DNA from: Melampsora larici-populina 98AG31
Taxonomy: Eukaryota; Basidiomycota; Pucciniomycetes; Pucciniales; Melampsoraceae
Direction of reading: 5' to 3'
Length of the DNA: 64,000 nt
NCBI RefSeq assembly: GCF_000204055.1
Contig: NW_006768797.1
Span: 567,380 to 631,379 of the forward strand
The notes below the pieces were generated by a model. It saw only the letters and a list, made by a program, of their open reading frames with translations. It did no database searches and had not been told where the DNA came from. The number at the start of each line of letters is the position of its first letter. Within the stretch, counting starts at the first letter, position 1. Positions 34,376 through 45,867 of this stretch are shown in pieces. The position numbers and the translations under genes were made by a program.

Positions 34376-34984
34376 TTTGTACTAAGCCAGTGTCTTTGCC
34401 TTTCCAGGGTGACCTGATGTTGTACTGGTGTGTCTGCTTTGTAGGATTTAAAACTTACATGTTTTGATGTCTTGTACCTCAAGTTCAACCAATCCATCAC
34501 AGTATAGTAATCCATAGTGTACTTCATAGTCTTTTAGTATGTCCTTGACCTCCTGTACTAATGGTTTTGCTAGTGTACCCATCAAGCTTTGGATTTGGGG
34601 GTCATTTGTTGATGTCTCCCTCATCCTCTCCATAATCTTATCTTCTGTCCAGATAGGTGAGTTTGTTTCTCTATCCAGTGAATCAATTGTGATATCCTCT
34701 GTTGAGTGGTTCTGACAGACATCTGCCTCAAACCATTTGTCCACATTTTTATGTTCAATGGCTTCATCTACAAACTAAGCCTCAGTGCTATTGATATTAA
34801 CATTGAAGGTCACTTCTGATAGGCTCTCTGGTTGTAGCAGACTACCAAAGGATAACTTCTCATGTGTCAGAGGCTCAAGGTTGGGTCAATGTGACAGTCA
34901 ATCAGGTGTACTTGATTGTTGGCCTGGTCACTGGCAAGCCTTGTTGGAATCAGATGTGGAAGTCAAAGCAGTCTAGTGTCTCAG

Positions 34985-37209
34985 CTCATGTGGTGGGCGC
35001 GGCACAATTTTGAAGCCCTGGTACGCCAGTGTGTCTTTTCAGGTCTGAATTGGAGTGGGTGTGCCCATGAACCAAAGCATGTGATCTATGAGGTTTTCAG
35101 CCATCTCCCACCTTCAAATCATCTCAGATGAATCAATATGTGTTGTGGGTACCTCTCCACACTATATTCTTCCAGTCATGGAAGCATTTACATCTGAATT
35201 GACAGGTACCCTAACAACAAAGTTTAGGAATACATCTTATTGCAACACATGTTCATTGATTTTTTTATTGATTTTATTGATTTCTGTTGCACTATTGCTG
35301 ATAAAGTTGTTTATAGGGTGTTTATATGAAAGTATCAATGTCAGCCTAGAGAGTATTACACACTCCTAAGGATTTGAAATTAAGTATAAAAACAATAAAC
35401 TACTATAAAAAATATATATACATAAGATGATTTTTACCTTTTCACCTAGCTTCAAAGGAACCCTGTAAACAGACCCCTTTGAACAGGAACTTACATCTCC
35501 GACTCGAGTTTCAAGAGTTAAACATACAAATACCCTGACTACATGTCTTCAAACATGAGTCAGGAAGAACCAGCTAAAACAACTTGAACGATCAAGTCCT
35601 AGATCGGAAACCCCGTCCGAAAAAAGCCATCATTGACTGGTCCAAAGACTCTGTCCAAGGTGGCGTATCAAGGGCTACAATTGGAAGCCCTGGAATGGTG
35701 CAGTAATGACCACATAGTAATTACAAAACTTGACTGGTTCAGGAATTGAACCCTTAAATAACAGTTAAGACCAAGGAGCCAAGAAACCGGGCTCTAACAA
35801 AACAAAATATGCCTTAAAAGTGATATAAAAGGACAAACTATTTTGTACCAACAAAAGGGATCATCTTATACTTTACCCAACAAAAAAACCTCAACTTTTA
35901 GATACCTTTTAGAATCTATAACAATCCTAAACACCCAGCCAATTACTTTTAAATTAGAACTCTTGTTTTACTCCAGTAAAACAACCTTTCTACTTGAAAG
36001 AATTCAATGGAGAAGAAACTCAACGTTGATTTAGGAGACTGTGTTAAAGGCTTTAACAAGATAATGATATGTTGAATCTCTCGACAGCGAGTTGACTAAG
36101 CTCGAAGAGATCAAAAAGAAAATAGAGCAAACCTATAAAGGTTTGATACAAATAAAAGAAATCCGACATAGTAGAAACAAGCACTGAGTTGAAAAAGTAT
36201 GAGTGTGTTAAAGATAAAGACATATAAGTAAAGAGACGTCAGTTCAAAACTAGTAGGTTAACACAAAAAGAGATGATAAAATATTAGAGAGAAATTGTTA
36301 CCTTTAGAATTCTTTTCCCCAAACGGTGAGGAAAGAGAAAACTAAAGGGTACAAACGAGAGCGCACATATAAGAGAAAACAAAGTAGTGAAAATTGACAC
36401 GTGACTACAACCCTGCATTCATGCAGCAGCAACCCCTTGCTAATCCTCAAAGCAACTAACACCAATTACCCCTTTCACAATTACAAACCCTCTTTTTGAT
36501 CAGTTAACTGGTAAGCTAAGTTAATTAAACGTTTTCAATCATCATACACATGATGCTTGAAGGCCTTGACCAATACTTATTCCGATACTACTTTCTTAGC
36601 TTATAAGTGTTTTTAACATTGTTATTGCTTACAACAAATATCTACTAGCTTGTTGTATTGAACCACTATCAAGATCACAAATTAAAATACTAAAACCTTG
36701 GTACCATTATGTGTCTAAGATAGTTCTCAGATATTTTTAACTGAACAAATAAAGCTAGCCTTTATTCCTCTTTTAAGAAGTAGATCTTAAGACCTGCCCT
36801 GGGATAGGAGTACCTCGTACCCATTCATAGAAGACCTCAGATATCAATTATTCTGTGAGTACTACTAATTTTGTCAGTTCTTTAACTAACCACACAAAAC
36901 TAACTTTGGGCTTGAATTTACCTCAACAGAGAGTTATCAACTTTGCTGAAACAAAGCCCACCCCAACTGTCCAATTCCAGATTCGAGCAAGAAAATTCAG
37001 TCTAGAGTCTATAAAAGGCTTCTTCTTTTAGACCTCAGCTGACAATCAATATTTCTTAGGACATAGAAGATTTGATTGATGAAGCATCATCAAAAAGGTG
37101 ACCCGTTTTTGTCTACTTTTTTGCGCCTCTTGCGCCCTCAGCCAAAATGAGGGCGCACCCGACCCCCTCAGGCGCGTACTTTATCTCAAGCTCATGCCCA
37201 CCACATGAG
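34985..37209. mobile_element. 2225-bp inverted-repeat element of unassigned class
   Basis: The ends CTCATGTGGTGGGC and GCCCACCACATGAG are perfect 14-bp inverted repeats. The hexamer TCTCAG flanks both sides (34979-34984 and 37210-37215). It interrupts RNase H of the third Gypsy relic between HWAE and TLDCFDF, which rejoin when it is removed. No transposase was recognised inside. The interior is AT-rich except near the right end, where a GCGCCCTCA/TGAGGGCGC hairpin occurs (about 37131-37156). Confidence 0.6.
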
Positions 37210-37819
37210 TCTCAGCCCAATGGGCCTGTCTTTGCGTACTTTATTTTTCTGTCATGAAAGCTTTCAGTTTTTTGTGGTCTGTGTAGACTGTGACCTCAAG
37301 ACAGTTGGGGTTGCCCTCTAGTAGATGTCTCCACTCCTTGAATGACAGAACAATGGCTAACAATTCTTTATAAAAGATTTTGTAGTTTTGTTTGGCTTGG
37401 ACTAGTGGATGCAAAAGGAATGCCACGGGGTGTAGGACATATTTATGATCAAGCTGCAACAGAACAGTGACCAATGCAAGATCGGAACAGTCGCACAATG
37501 AAAGGACTATATACAGATTTGCAATTTTCAGGATTGGTGTGGTTGTAAAGGAAGTTTTCATTGTGTCAAATGCCTTTTGTTGGGCCTCTTTCCATTCAAA
37601 TGGTATGTCCTCTTGGGTTAGGTTGTGCAGTGGTATTGTGATCTGTGAGAAGCCAATAATCAGCTGTCTATGAAAGTTTGACGTCCCAGAAATTGTTGGA
37701 TTTGTGTAGCTTTCTTTGGTATAGGCTACTTTATCACCACACAGACCTTGAGTGGGTCCATACACCCTTTGTTCTTTGAGATAAGTAAGCCCAAGTATTT
37801 AATTTCCTTGCATGAGAAC

Positions 37820-39155
37820 TGTCAGGGTGGCTATAAAACTATTAGTGAAATAGTCTAGTTTACTCACTAAAGTATGAAACCTGACAAATTATCCCGCTGG
37901 TTACGTGGGATAAGCACTGGTTGTTACCTAATAAGATCAATTATGTAGGTAAAGGAAGACAATCAGTTTATTACTGACTGCAAAGTGTTTCTATTACGAA
38001 ACCCACAGGCCTACTGTTAGTCTAACAGCAGAGGGGCAGTCAACCCTAGACCTGAGTTTAATCTCTTCTAGCTCAAAAGCTTTTGGAGTAGCCTGGTACA
38101 CAAGGTAAACAGGGATCTCTACAGCTTTGCATTGAGAGAACGGGTATTGACTAAGTAGAAGATTACTTACTAAATGATCCTAGTAAGCAACGATAAATTC
38201 TTATTTGGAATTAATATGCAATAACTGAAATTGACTGTCAGTATAGAAGCCTTAACCGTGTAGTGCAGAGAGCTTCTACAAGACTAAGAAAAGGGTTCAG
38301 AGGGAAAGGTAGAAATCAGATATTAAGAATATTGTTTCGAGAAGAAAGTGAGAAGGTTAAGTACGTTTATTTCACGAGGCTTTAAAATAACTGGTAAGAA
38401 CTGGGTCTATCTTTGATCTAAGGAGATGGAACAGGATAAAACAAGTAAGGGTTAAAGGCGAATCTTGTGGATAAGTTTTAATCTTTATACTGCTGTATCT
38501 AGCTGGATCTCTAGAAGGAAGAACTGACTTGGTTCTTTACTTGTTGATTTTAAAGGGGTGGATTGCAATGCCCTTCTCTCTTGGTGGTTCATTGTTTGAG
38601 TCTTTATACTTTTCCTGGAGGTAAGCTTGACTTGTGGTTCTTTTAGTGCACTTAGGTTTGCTAGATAACCATGGGAGTATTTTTGTATTGTTTACGTATT
38701 TGAGTAAGCCAATTTTCTTGCTTAGTAGGATTAGTGAACTGATCACAATGGTCCGTTTCTCTTGATGCTATAGATATTCTTCTAACATAGTCTTGGTAGT
38801 TTTTTCCTGTGAGTGTTAGAAGTTGTTCTAGTCTTCCTTAGTATACTTATCTAATTGATCACGTTTTACGTAATTGATGTTTTTCTCATGCGGACGAGCT
38901 CCTGCTCAATTTTTTTAGTCTCTAGGCTTTAGATTCCTGAGCTATAATTTTATTATGTTTTCATTGTTATACGTAAAATAGTATATTAGTTTGTCTCCTT
39001 CCTTGCTCGAGGTTGTGAGCAATTTTAGTGTGGTCTTAGTTACTAGACGTGTAATTTGTTATTATGTTCATTATACGTAAGTTGAATTATTGTAAAAAGA
39101 AATCTCTTCTCTGAAGTGCTTTTGGTGCTTGGTTGAAAGCGCTCGGGCACTGACA
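37820..39155. mobile_element. 1336-bp insertion with LTR-type ends (solo LTR or TRIM)
   Basis: It begins TGTCAGGG and ends CACTGACA, with TG...CA termini, and is flanked by the 5-bp duplication AGAAC (37815-37819 and 39156-39160). Removing it restores KPEKCKF-SCKEIKYLGL in the third Gypsy relic. No protein-coding signature was found. A solo LTR of a large-LTR retroelement is the simplest reading. Confidence 0.65.
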
Positions 39156-40340
39156 AGAACTTACACTTCTCTGGTTTCAACCAAATAATGTGTTCTTGTA
39201 TGATCTGTAATACTTCCTCAACAATCTTTTCACGGTCAACTCCTGCTGGCATGTACATCAATGGGTTGTCCAGGTAGACGGCTAAGGCCCTTCCTATCTT
39301 TTCATGTAGTATATGCAAGATGAAAAATTTAAAAAACAAGTTCTCCAGTTGGTCCAAACAGCACAGTAAGGGGTCTGAACTGTACTCTCTTACAAATCAA
39401 AGCCAATTTCTTCTTGTTGCCTTCCTTCACTCTCAGTGGGTTATAGCCATTACATATATCCAGGCTTGTGAAGTCTCCAGCATCCTGTCAGCTATCCACT
39501 AAATCCATTGTGAGAGGAAGTGGACACTTATTCTTAACAGTCAAGGTATTCAGTTTCCAATAATCAAAACACAGGCGTAGGTTTCTGTCATTCTTCCTGG
39601 TGAAGAGGACTAGAGCAGCCCAGGGTGACGTGGTACATTGGATCATGCCCTTGGCAAGGCCTTTTTCAATCATTTAGTTAAGTGTGGTCTCTTCAACAGG
39701 TAAGAGAATATTTATCTTGCTGGGTTGCTCCAGGGACTAGGTCAATACAGAAATTGTAACAGTGGTGTGGAGGTATGGTCATGGCACTTGTCTTTCAAAA
39801 CATATTGATATACCAGTGGTACTGTGTTGGAACTAACTCTTCTGCTGATTTTAATGGTTTGTCTTTAGGGTTCTCAGCATCAATCTTGGCCAACAAGTTC
39901 CAGGATGCATTTGTAGCACAGGAAGAAGTGGTTAATCTGGGTACAGACGGCAAGAGCTTGTCAACTGGTTTGATTTCAGGGGTGACATTTTTGTTGTACT
40001 CACATCACAGGGGCTTAATCTCTGTATCACAGAGTCTGAGAGCCCCCTTGCAACATTTCCCAGTGTTCCGCAAGTGGGCCTCATGGCTAGTTGGGGTGGT
40101 TTTGGAGCAGGCAACACCAACTCAATGGTGGCAATGGGTAGTTCTTGGGCTATCAACAGTGAAAAATACTTCTTAGACTCACATCATGGGGGAATTGTGT
40201 TAGTATTCCCAACTACCCCCTTTTCACTTTCCCTTGCATTCCCCATTTGGGCCTCAAGGCAATCCGGGGATGTTGGCAGGTTGAACAAAGCCATTTCCAT
40301 GGCAGCAATTTTCTTTGGTGAGTCTTTTGGTCTGAGTTTG

Positions 40341-41939
40341 CAATGACACTATGAATTTTTGATGGAGAAACAGTTGTAGTGGATGTCAACATGATTTACT
40401 TCTAGACAGCCAATTAGGAATTAAAATAAACCTTTTTTGATCTTTTGACCAAACTACTTATACAGAAATCCACAACTGAATTATTGAGATGGATAAAAGA
40501 ACACTGTGACACATAAGACAAAAGAGATTGCAAATGTGTCATGATGGTTGGAAGTATGTGATCAACAATGTATACAATGAGTGAATAAGAAAGATAGAAA
40601 GATACAACAATGAATGGTTTCAGCTTATCTCAAGAGACACACAACAGTCTTGGTTGAGATAAAAAAGTCTCACCCTTTTACTTTTTAGTAGTGGCTAGTG
40701 ATTCAATGTACTCTCAATGTACAAAGAAAGTAACAATCATTGCTTTCCAATGGCTCTTACCCATAATTGGAAAATTGTTTTTGGTCAACGTGTCCTGGAT
40801 TGTTTCTTCAAAAGAACAAATGATATCAATCAGATTGATGGATGTCAATCAGAACAATTGGATTGATCTTGATCAGAACAATCGGTTAACAATAAAAATG
40901 AAACAGTTTTGATTTTCAATTTATTTCAGATGACTATGGCCAGTAAGTGTTGGCTATGATCTGGGCAGCTGGTAATTTGTGACAAAAGGTTGTTCTTCTT
41001 TTTTGGGAAGTGCATGTTGTTGATTTTTGCTTGATGATATGTGCTGTTGTAAACATCAGCATTGATCATAGCTTCAAAAAACCTTTCTACCTTTGGATGC
41101 TGAAACATATGTGCTCACTGCAGGGCTTCCAGAGTATACTCTGTATTTTCCGCAGTTTCCGCCTTGCCTCGGGGAGGCTCCGATGCTTCTGCTGGGCAGT
41201 TGGATTGAGGAGATGCAGGGAAATGCACTTGAGCATTGTGAGCACCACAGCGCTACCACATGGCTCGTACTGTGAAACCTATGTGGCTCATGGATTGCGA
41301 TCGCCGCGCACCGGGCCACTCGAGCATGAGTGAACAGAGTCAAATGGCGATGTGGATTTCACGCGGCCAGGAATACGAAAGTCCAATGATCCCCCCTCGC
41401 GGACGACTGACACAACCCGAAATCAATGCACATATCATTCTAGTCCACGCCTTGGAATTTAAAGTCTTCAGATTTGATTGTGGGAGGCGGTGTATGTGTT
41501 GAACTCGCTGGGAACGACACCGGTCACACGTTACTCGGAGTCGCATTGTCAAAATGGGCTCAATGTGTTGATGATGGTTTGTGGGCACCCTCAGGGTTAA
41601 CAGATGGTGGATGGCAGCACATCTTTTCCGACCCCTTTTGATCAATCCCGGACAGTCACAGAACCACCCACATGAGGCTCAGAAGTGCAGAAGAAAGCCA
41701 AAAAATGTTGTTCATGAGCGCCCTGTTAAGCACCCTTCCGAAATTCGGCTTTCTTCTTGTAGCACATGATAGCTCCAATCGGTCAGATTCTCATTTGTTC
41801 GACTAGGAACCCATGAGTGGACAATTGGCGCTTCATATGTATAAGTACTGACGAGGTAGCGACAAAGTGTTTCCAGTCCGAGCAGAGTCTAGATCCACAA
41901 CTTCACATACCTCATCATCTGCACTTTCTCTTAACCGAT
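40341..41939. other. intergenic
   Basis: No gene recognised. The part from about 41050 onward is visibly richer in G+C than the flanking DNA and leads into the first secreted-protein gene. Overlapping ORFs on both strands (41010-41770) have no motifs and do not extend as spliced genes by eye. Confidence 0.35.
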
Positions 41940-42880
41940 ATGTTCAAAGCACTAGCCTCATGTGCAACACTTGGTCTGTTAGCGCTGACTTCGTCGGCTG
42001 CACCTCGTCCAGGAACCGAAGAACGCCAAGGGGTAACAGATCTGAGTCCCAGAATCACCCCAGAGAAGACAATCTTCATCAACACCAACATCGACTTTAC
42101 TCGGCCAGCGGAAGTTTTCGACAACACAGGACGTGTCGTTCACATGATACAACCATTGTCTACTTCCGGAGAGAACTTCCTAGCAATTGTATCAACAACC
42201 GACCCGCTCGACGTTGGACTGATCAAAGATGTGGGTAGCGGCTGTTCTCAATAATCATAAAAGTATGATCTGTAAATTATGTCTTCCTTCGCTGATCATC
42301 AGCTTGGCATCAAATCAACCTAGGAAAAACCCAGTGATTGCTCTGCACTTTCCACATCGTACTTCTTTCACCAAAACGTCACGCAGGCCAACAAAAACAA
42401 CCCGCCGCGCGGTCAATGGTTCCTACAAGATGCGACCCATCAGCCGGGCTCCTTTGATCGGGTCTTCGTCCGTAGCCCCAAAGGCGCACCTGCTGGGGAA
42501 ATCCAAGTTAGTTCCACCATGTCCGGTATGGTGGCCAAAATATCAGGTAATTCTCTTTGTCTCTTGATCGATGTGCTCCATTGGGTGCAGGTCAAGGAAA
42601 AGCAATATGCTGAAGTTTCCATCCTTAACTGCATCGGATAGACTACCCCAATCCTCCGACCGGTTTACCAGCGGGTCACTACTACTCAATCTATTTCCCT
42701 GCTGACGAGGGTCATTCCCCATTTATTGAGGAGGTGCGTTAAAACCAGGGATCGCTTTGCTTTTCATTCTATTTCGTATGTGACGTCCAATAGCTGACGT
42801 TGCTGGTTTCTGATCGCAATCAGACCGATGCCATCGTGCTTGTTGTCAAAATCCTAGAAGATCAGAGACACTGCGCTTGA
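41940..42880 (+). CDS. secreted protein of unknown function, paralog A
   Basis: Four exons fit in phase (41940-42230, 42324-42546, 42642-42733, 42824-42880) giving 220 aa. The N-terminus MFKALASCATLGLLALTSSA is a signal peptide with likely cleavage after SSA, so the product should be exported. The mature protein has DLSPRITPEKTIFINTNIDF, a central GQWFLQDATHQPGSF, then GEIQVSSTMSGMVAKIS and LPAGHYYSIYFPADEGHSPF, suggestive of a small beta-sandwich. No known enzyme motif is visible. It is a tandem duplicate of the gene at 44366-45158: exon 1 is 291 nt and exon 3 is 92 nt in both, with the same intron phases. In a plant-associated fungus it would be a candidate apoplastic or effector-like protein, but that is inference only. 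Confidence 0.8.
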
Positions 42881-44365
42881 ACGGAGGTCCTTGAATCATC
42901 TCAAGTGATTCGTGGCTTGACCTTCATTACAAATATTTCCAAATTGCACTTTTCATTTTGTATATTCCAACGCAAAACTCTTTTCTTTTGTGAGCGAACA
43001 TGACGTCCTTGATCAACTGGCTCAGTGTCTAGTTTTTCATTTTTTTCAACTGGCATGTTGAAACGGACCTTGCGATCAATGCGATAATGACATACACGTT
43101 TGGAGTGGTATGATGATTAGTGCTCCTTCGATACTCGCGAGTCGATCGTGGTGAGCTGTTCTTGCAAAGAGCCAGCCAATAACATGAATCAATTCTTCGT
43201 CGATGAGTGTAGGTAAGAGCATCTGAACAATCCCACCTCTAAACTTGCAAACGCAGGCTTCCTGATTGACGTCTCAGGTTTTGAAAGCCACATATACCTA
43301 TACATAATCTTTCTCTCGTGCTGGTCAACTGGCTTGAGTATTATGCTGCATCTTGTAATTTGACTGAATGAAAATGTTCAACTTGAGAGGGCCGTTGTTT
43401 CTTCATCAGGGAAGGATGGCACAGCAAAGACTCAGAATCTCGTCACTATTCTCGCAACAATTGTCGGTTTACAAATTGAAGCTTCACAAAATAGCTTTCT
43501 GGAGTGATCATGTTCACCGTTCAGATGAGACATGCTTTGATTGAAGATCAAGGACCGCAAGTTTTGCAGATACAAAGCGACATGATATCAGTATTTGAGA
43601 TCTTAATCTGATACGAACATTCAATTATTGAGAATTCAGCCTGTGGCCTGCTCGGAATGGAGAACTGATTTGTGATATCTGCATATCGAAGTTGAGGTGA
43701 TATGGACCAGCTTGTCAGTGTCACGGTGTTTCTCAACCCATCCCAACGACCAGTTGTCTACTAAATTGGTTATTTGTAGGGGGTTCAAAGCTCTACCGAA
43801 AGGACTGTCTGTTTGGTTATATATGGTATGTACATCCTCATGTATCCTCGAACCTCGAGTGCAGGGGTAATTCCAGCAACCAATCATTGAGATTTGACAC
43901 TTTGGCCGGTCAAGCCCTGATGAAGCCTGATGAACTGAGGCGGTGTTTTTTGGGATACCACACGAAGGCTTCACCGTTCATCACTAAAGTTGAAACATCT
44001 CGCCCGCACAGCTTGACCCATCTCCACCCAATGCTTTCTTCATGCAATCTGCATTGACAAAGCGTGGGACTTGGATAAATTTAGGGTGTTCGCAGTCGGT
44101 AGAGCAAGATCGAGCAAGATTATTCGCATTGACAGTGAAGCTCTTCCTCGGCGGCGTGCTGTAAACCTGGGGCAGCTCTCTTGATGCTGCGGCATCGCAT
44201 CACGTATGTAGTCTAGTTTAGTCGTCAGATCTCAGGATCGGGGGATATGTTTCAAGTGTTTCGAATTGGTCGCTCCTGCCATTATATAGATCGTGCTGGT
44301 AATTCGGTTTGATCCCCAGAATTGATCTTTTCCTCAAGTCCCCATCTTCACAACTCATCTTTTCA
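42881..44365. other. intergenic between tandem paralogs
   Basis: No gene recognised. A 112-codon minus-strand ORF (43636-43974) lacks motifs. Its right end is the 5' flank of paralog B; a TATATAGA box-like string lies at about 44284-44290, some 80 bp before the start codon. Confidence 0.4.
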
Positions 44366-45158
44366 ATGTTCTCTCAACAAAGAATCGTTTCATCTCTCAA
44401 GGCCGCACTATTATTCTCCGTCCTTTTCCCAGAAAATTGCTCTGCGGATCTTGGAACAGAGATCGTCGATCTAAGTCCCCGGATTACCCCTGAAGTCACA
44501 TTCTATATCGACTCAAAAATCGATTTCAATCAGCCAACCAAAATCTATAAAGACGATGGTGAATCTTTGTACAACGTGATCCCTATGCCAGGCACTCCGG
44601 GTGTAATCACTCTGCAAGAGGATCGATCTTCTGATACCAGCACCTCCATACAGTTGGTTAGTACTTATCTTTAGGTTTGCTATACATTTTTCACTAATGA
44701 TTATTTCTGCCCATCTAGAATGACATCAAATGTGTAAGCGGTGCCCAATGGCCCCCGTACTTCCTTGAGGCTTCTGCCAAAGGATGGACCTTGCAGGATG
44801 CTACTCATCAACCTAAGGACTTTATGAGCGTCTATAAAGGAAAATCTCAAGCTACTCTCCCTGGTGAGATCCAGACCACCGGACTGTTACAAACCACCCT
44901 GGCCAAAATTTCACGTGAGTCATTTATAACCAAAGACGACATCCTCAAGTGACAATCACGTACTCATTTGGCCAATTGATCGGTCCATGATCGCAGTTCC
45001 TCAATCGGGTCCGACAACCCTTCCCGAAGGCGAATATTATACTGTGAACATCATTGCGGACCGTGGACATGATCCTTTTGTGAAATGGGTACGTGGTTCT
45101 TACATGTCATCCAAGTATTGCTAAGATAGAATCGCAGCGCCAAGATATCATCTACTGA
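44366..45158 (+). CDS. secreted protein of unknown function, paralog B
   Basis: Four exons fit in phase (44366-44656, 44719-44914, 44997-45088, 45138-45158) giving 199 aa. The start at 44366 (MFSQQRIVSSLKAALLFSVL) gives a better signal peptide than the upstream in-frame Met at 44309. Conserved with paralog A: DLSPRITPEVTFYIDSKIDF, WTLQDATHQPKDF, GEIQTTGLLQTTLAKIS, LPEGEYYTVNIIADRGHDPF. One cysteine (DIKCVSG) aligns with DCSAL of paralog A. The last exon is only seven codons and is the least certain part. Sequence identity is moderate, so the duplication is not recent. Confidence 0.78.
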
Positions 45159-45867
45159 AGATAGCGGAGCTAATGTCTCATCTTGTGTTACATCACCACA
45201 CCACAGGAAGACGCACTCGCTCTCACGCTTGAATTGATCCAGTATAGCCGCATGTGTGACCACACTCAGTAGTTCAGTTGACTGTTTGTCTTTGCGGGTT
45301 GTTTTTCTGTCGTGATTCAAATTTGTGAAGCAAACAGCTGTGGACGTGATTTTTTTTCTAGGCTTCTGGCTATTGTTAGGTAACATGAGATCAAAAGAAA
45401 ATATGTACTATATTTGATCACAGCCACATTGCTGGATAAATGATATCAAGTGTAGGCACAGACTTGCTGTATATTACTACAACTGGTTACTGGTTCATAA
45501 AGAATCCTCTTGGACTCGCTTTCACAGAGGATACCGAGTGCTGAATGGGGCTTGCAGTTGGTGTGAAGTGAGTCGTCAGAAGAGAAGTGAGCATCGAGAC
45601 CAGAGTCCTCTACAACTACAAGTGGCACGAAGGCGAGCGGATTCCGCAAGGAGCTTCCATCCAGTGGATAGTGCTGGAGAACATTCAGAAGGACACTTGT
45701 ATTACATGATAATACAGTATGATCTAATCGAGCCACTCTACTACAATGTATTAAGAAAAAAAGAAACGAACCCAGCGTGTTTGTCGTAACGATTTTCAAT
45801 GGATGTGGTTGAAAGGGCGACACTTGAAACCAGCAAACCTCTGTTATCGCTTAAGGCGAGTCTGATA
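45159..45867. other. intergenic, convergent gene ends
   Basis: Lies between the stop of paralog B (plus) and the end of the calpain gene (minus). ORFs on both strands here (e.g. 45446-45823 minus) have no motif and are judged non-coding. Confidence 0.4.

Larger units (their letters stand above)
33840..40340 (-). pseudogene. pol: third Gypsy pol relic, split by nested insertions
   Basis: Four minus-strand blocks keep pol order. 39161-40340: linker and RT start (LTVKNKCPLPLTMDLVDS; degenerate VYLDNPLMY at the YxDD position; WLKPEKCKF). 37216-37814: RT end and RNase H (EIKYLGLLISKNKG, VYTDHKKLKAFM). 34376-34984: end of RNase H and integrase zinc start (SRHTSTTSGHPGKAKTLA). 33840-34186: integrase (NNFMDRCNLC, LPIPAGPWNDVRYNLITDL). 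Multiple stops occur. Removing the insertions at 37820-39155, 34985-37209 and 34187-34375 rejoins the protein motifs in alignment with the 6.7-kb element. No LTRs or gag were recognised. Confidence 0.8.

Noticed and set aside
39775..40346. Plus-strand ORFs of 133 and 90 codons
   Set aside because: They lie opposite the minus-strand linker and RT region of the third Gypsy relic.
41010..41769. Dense overlapping ORFs on both strands
   Set aside because: G+C-richer DNA gives long ORFs by chance in several frames; no domain, splice pattern or signal peptide could be supported.
45446..45823. 125-codon minus-strand ORF just beyond the calpain stop
   Set aside because: No motif, and the calpain C-terminus ends in frame at 45868 with a good acceptor and phase.
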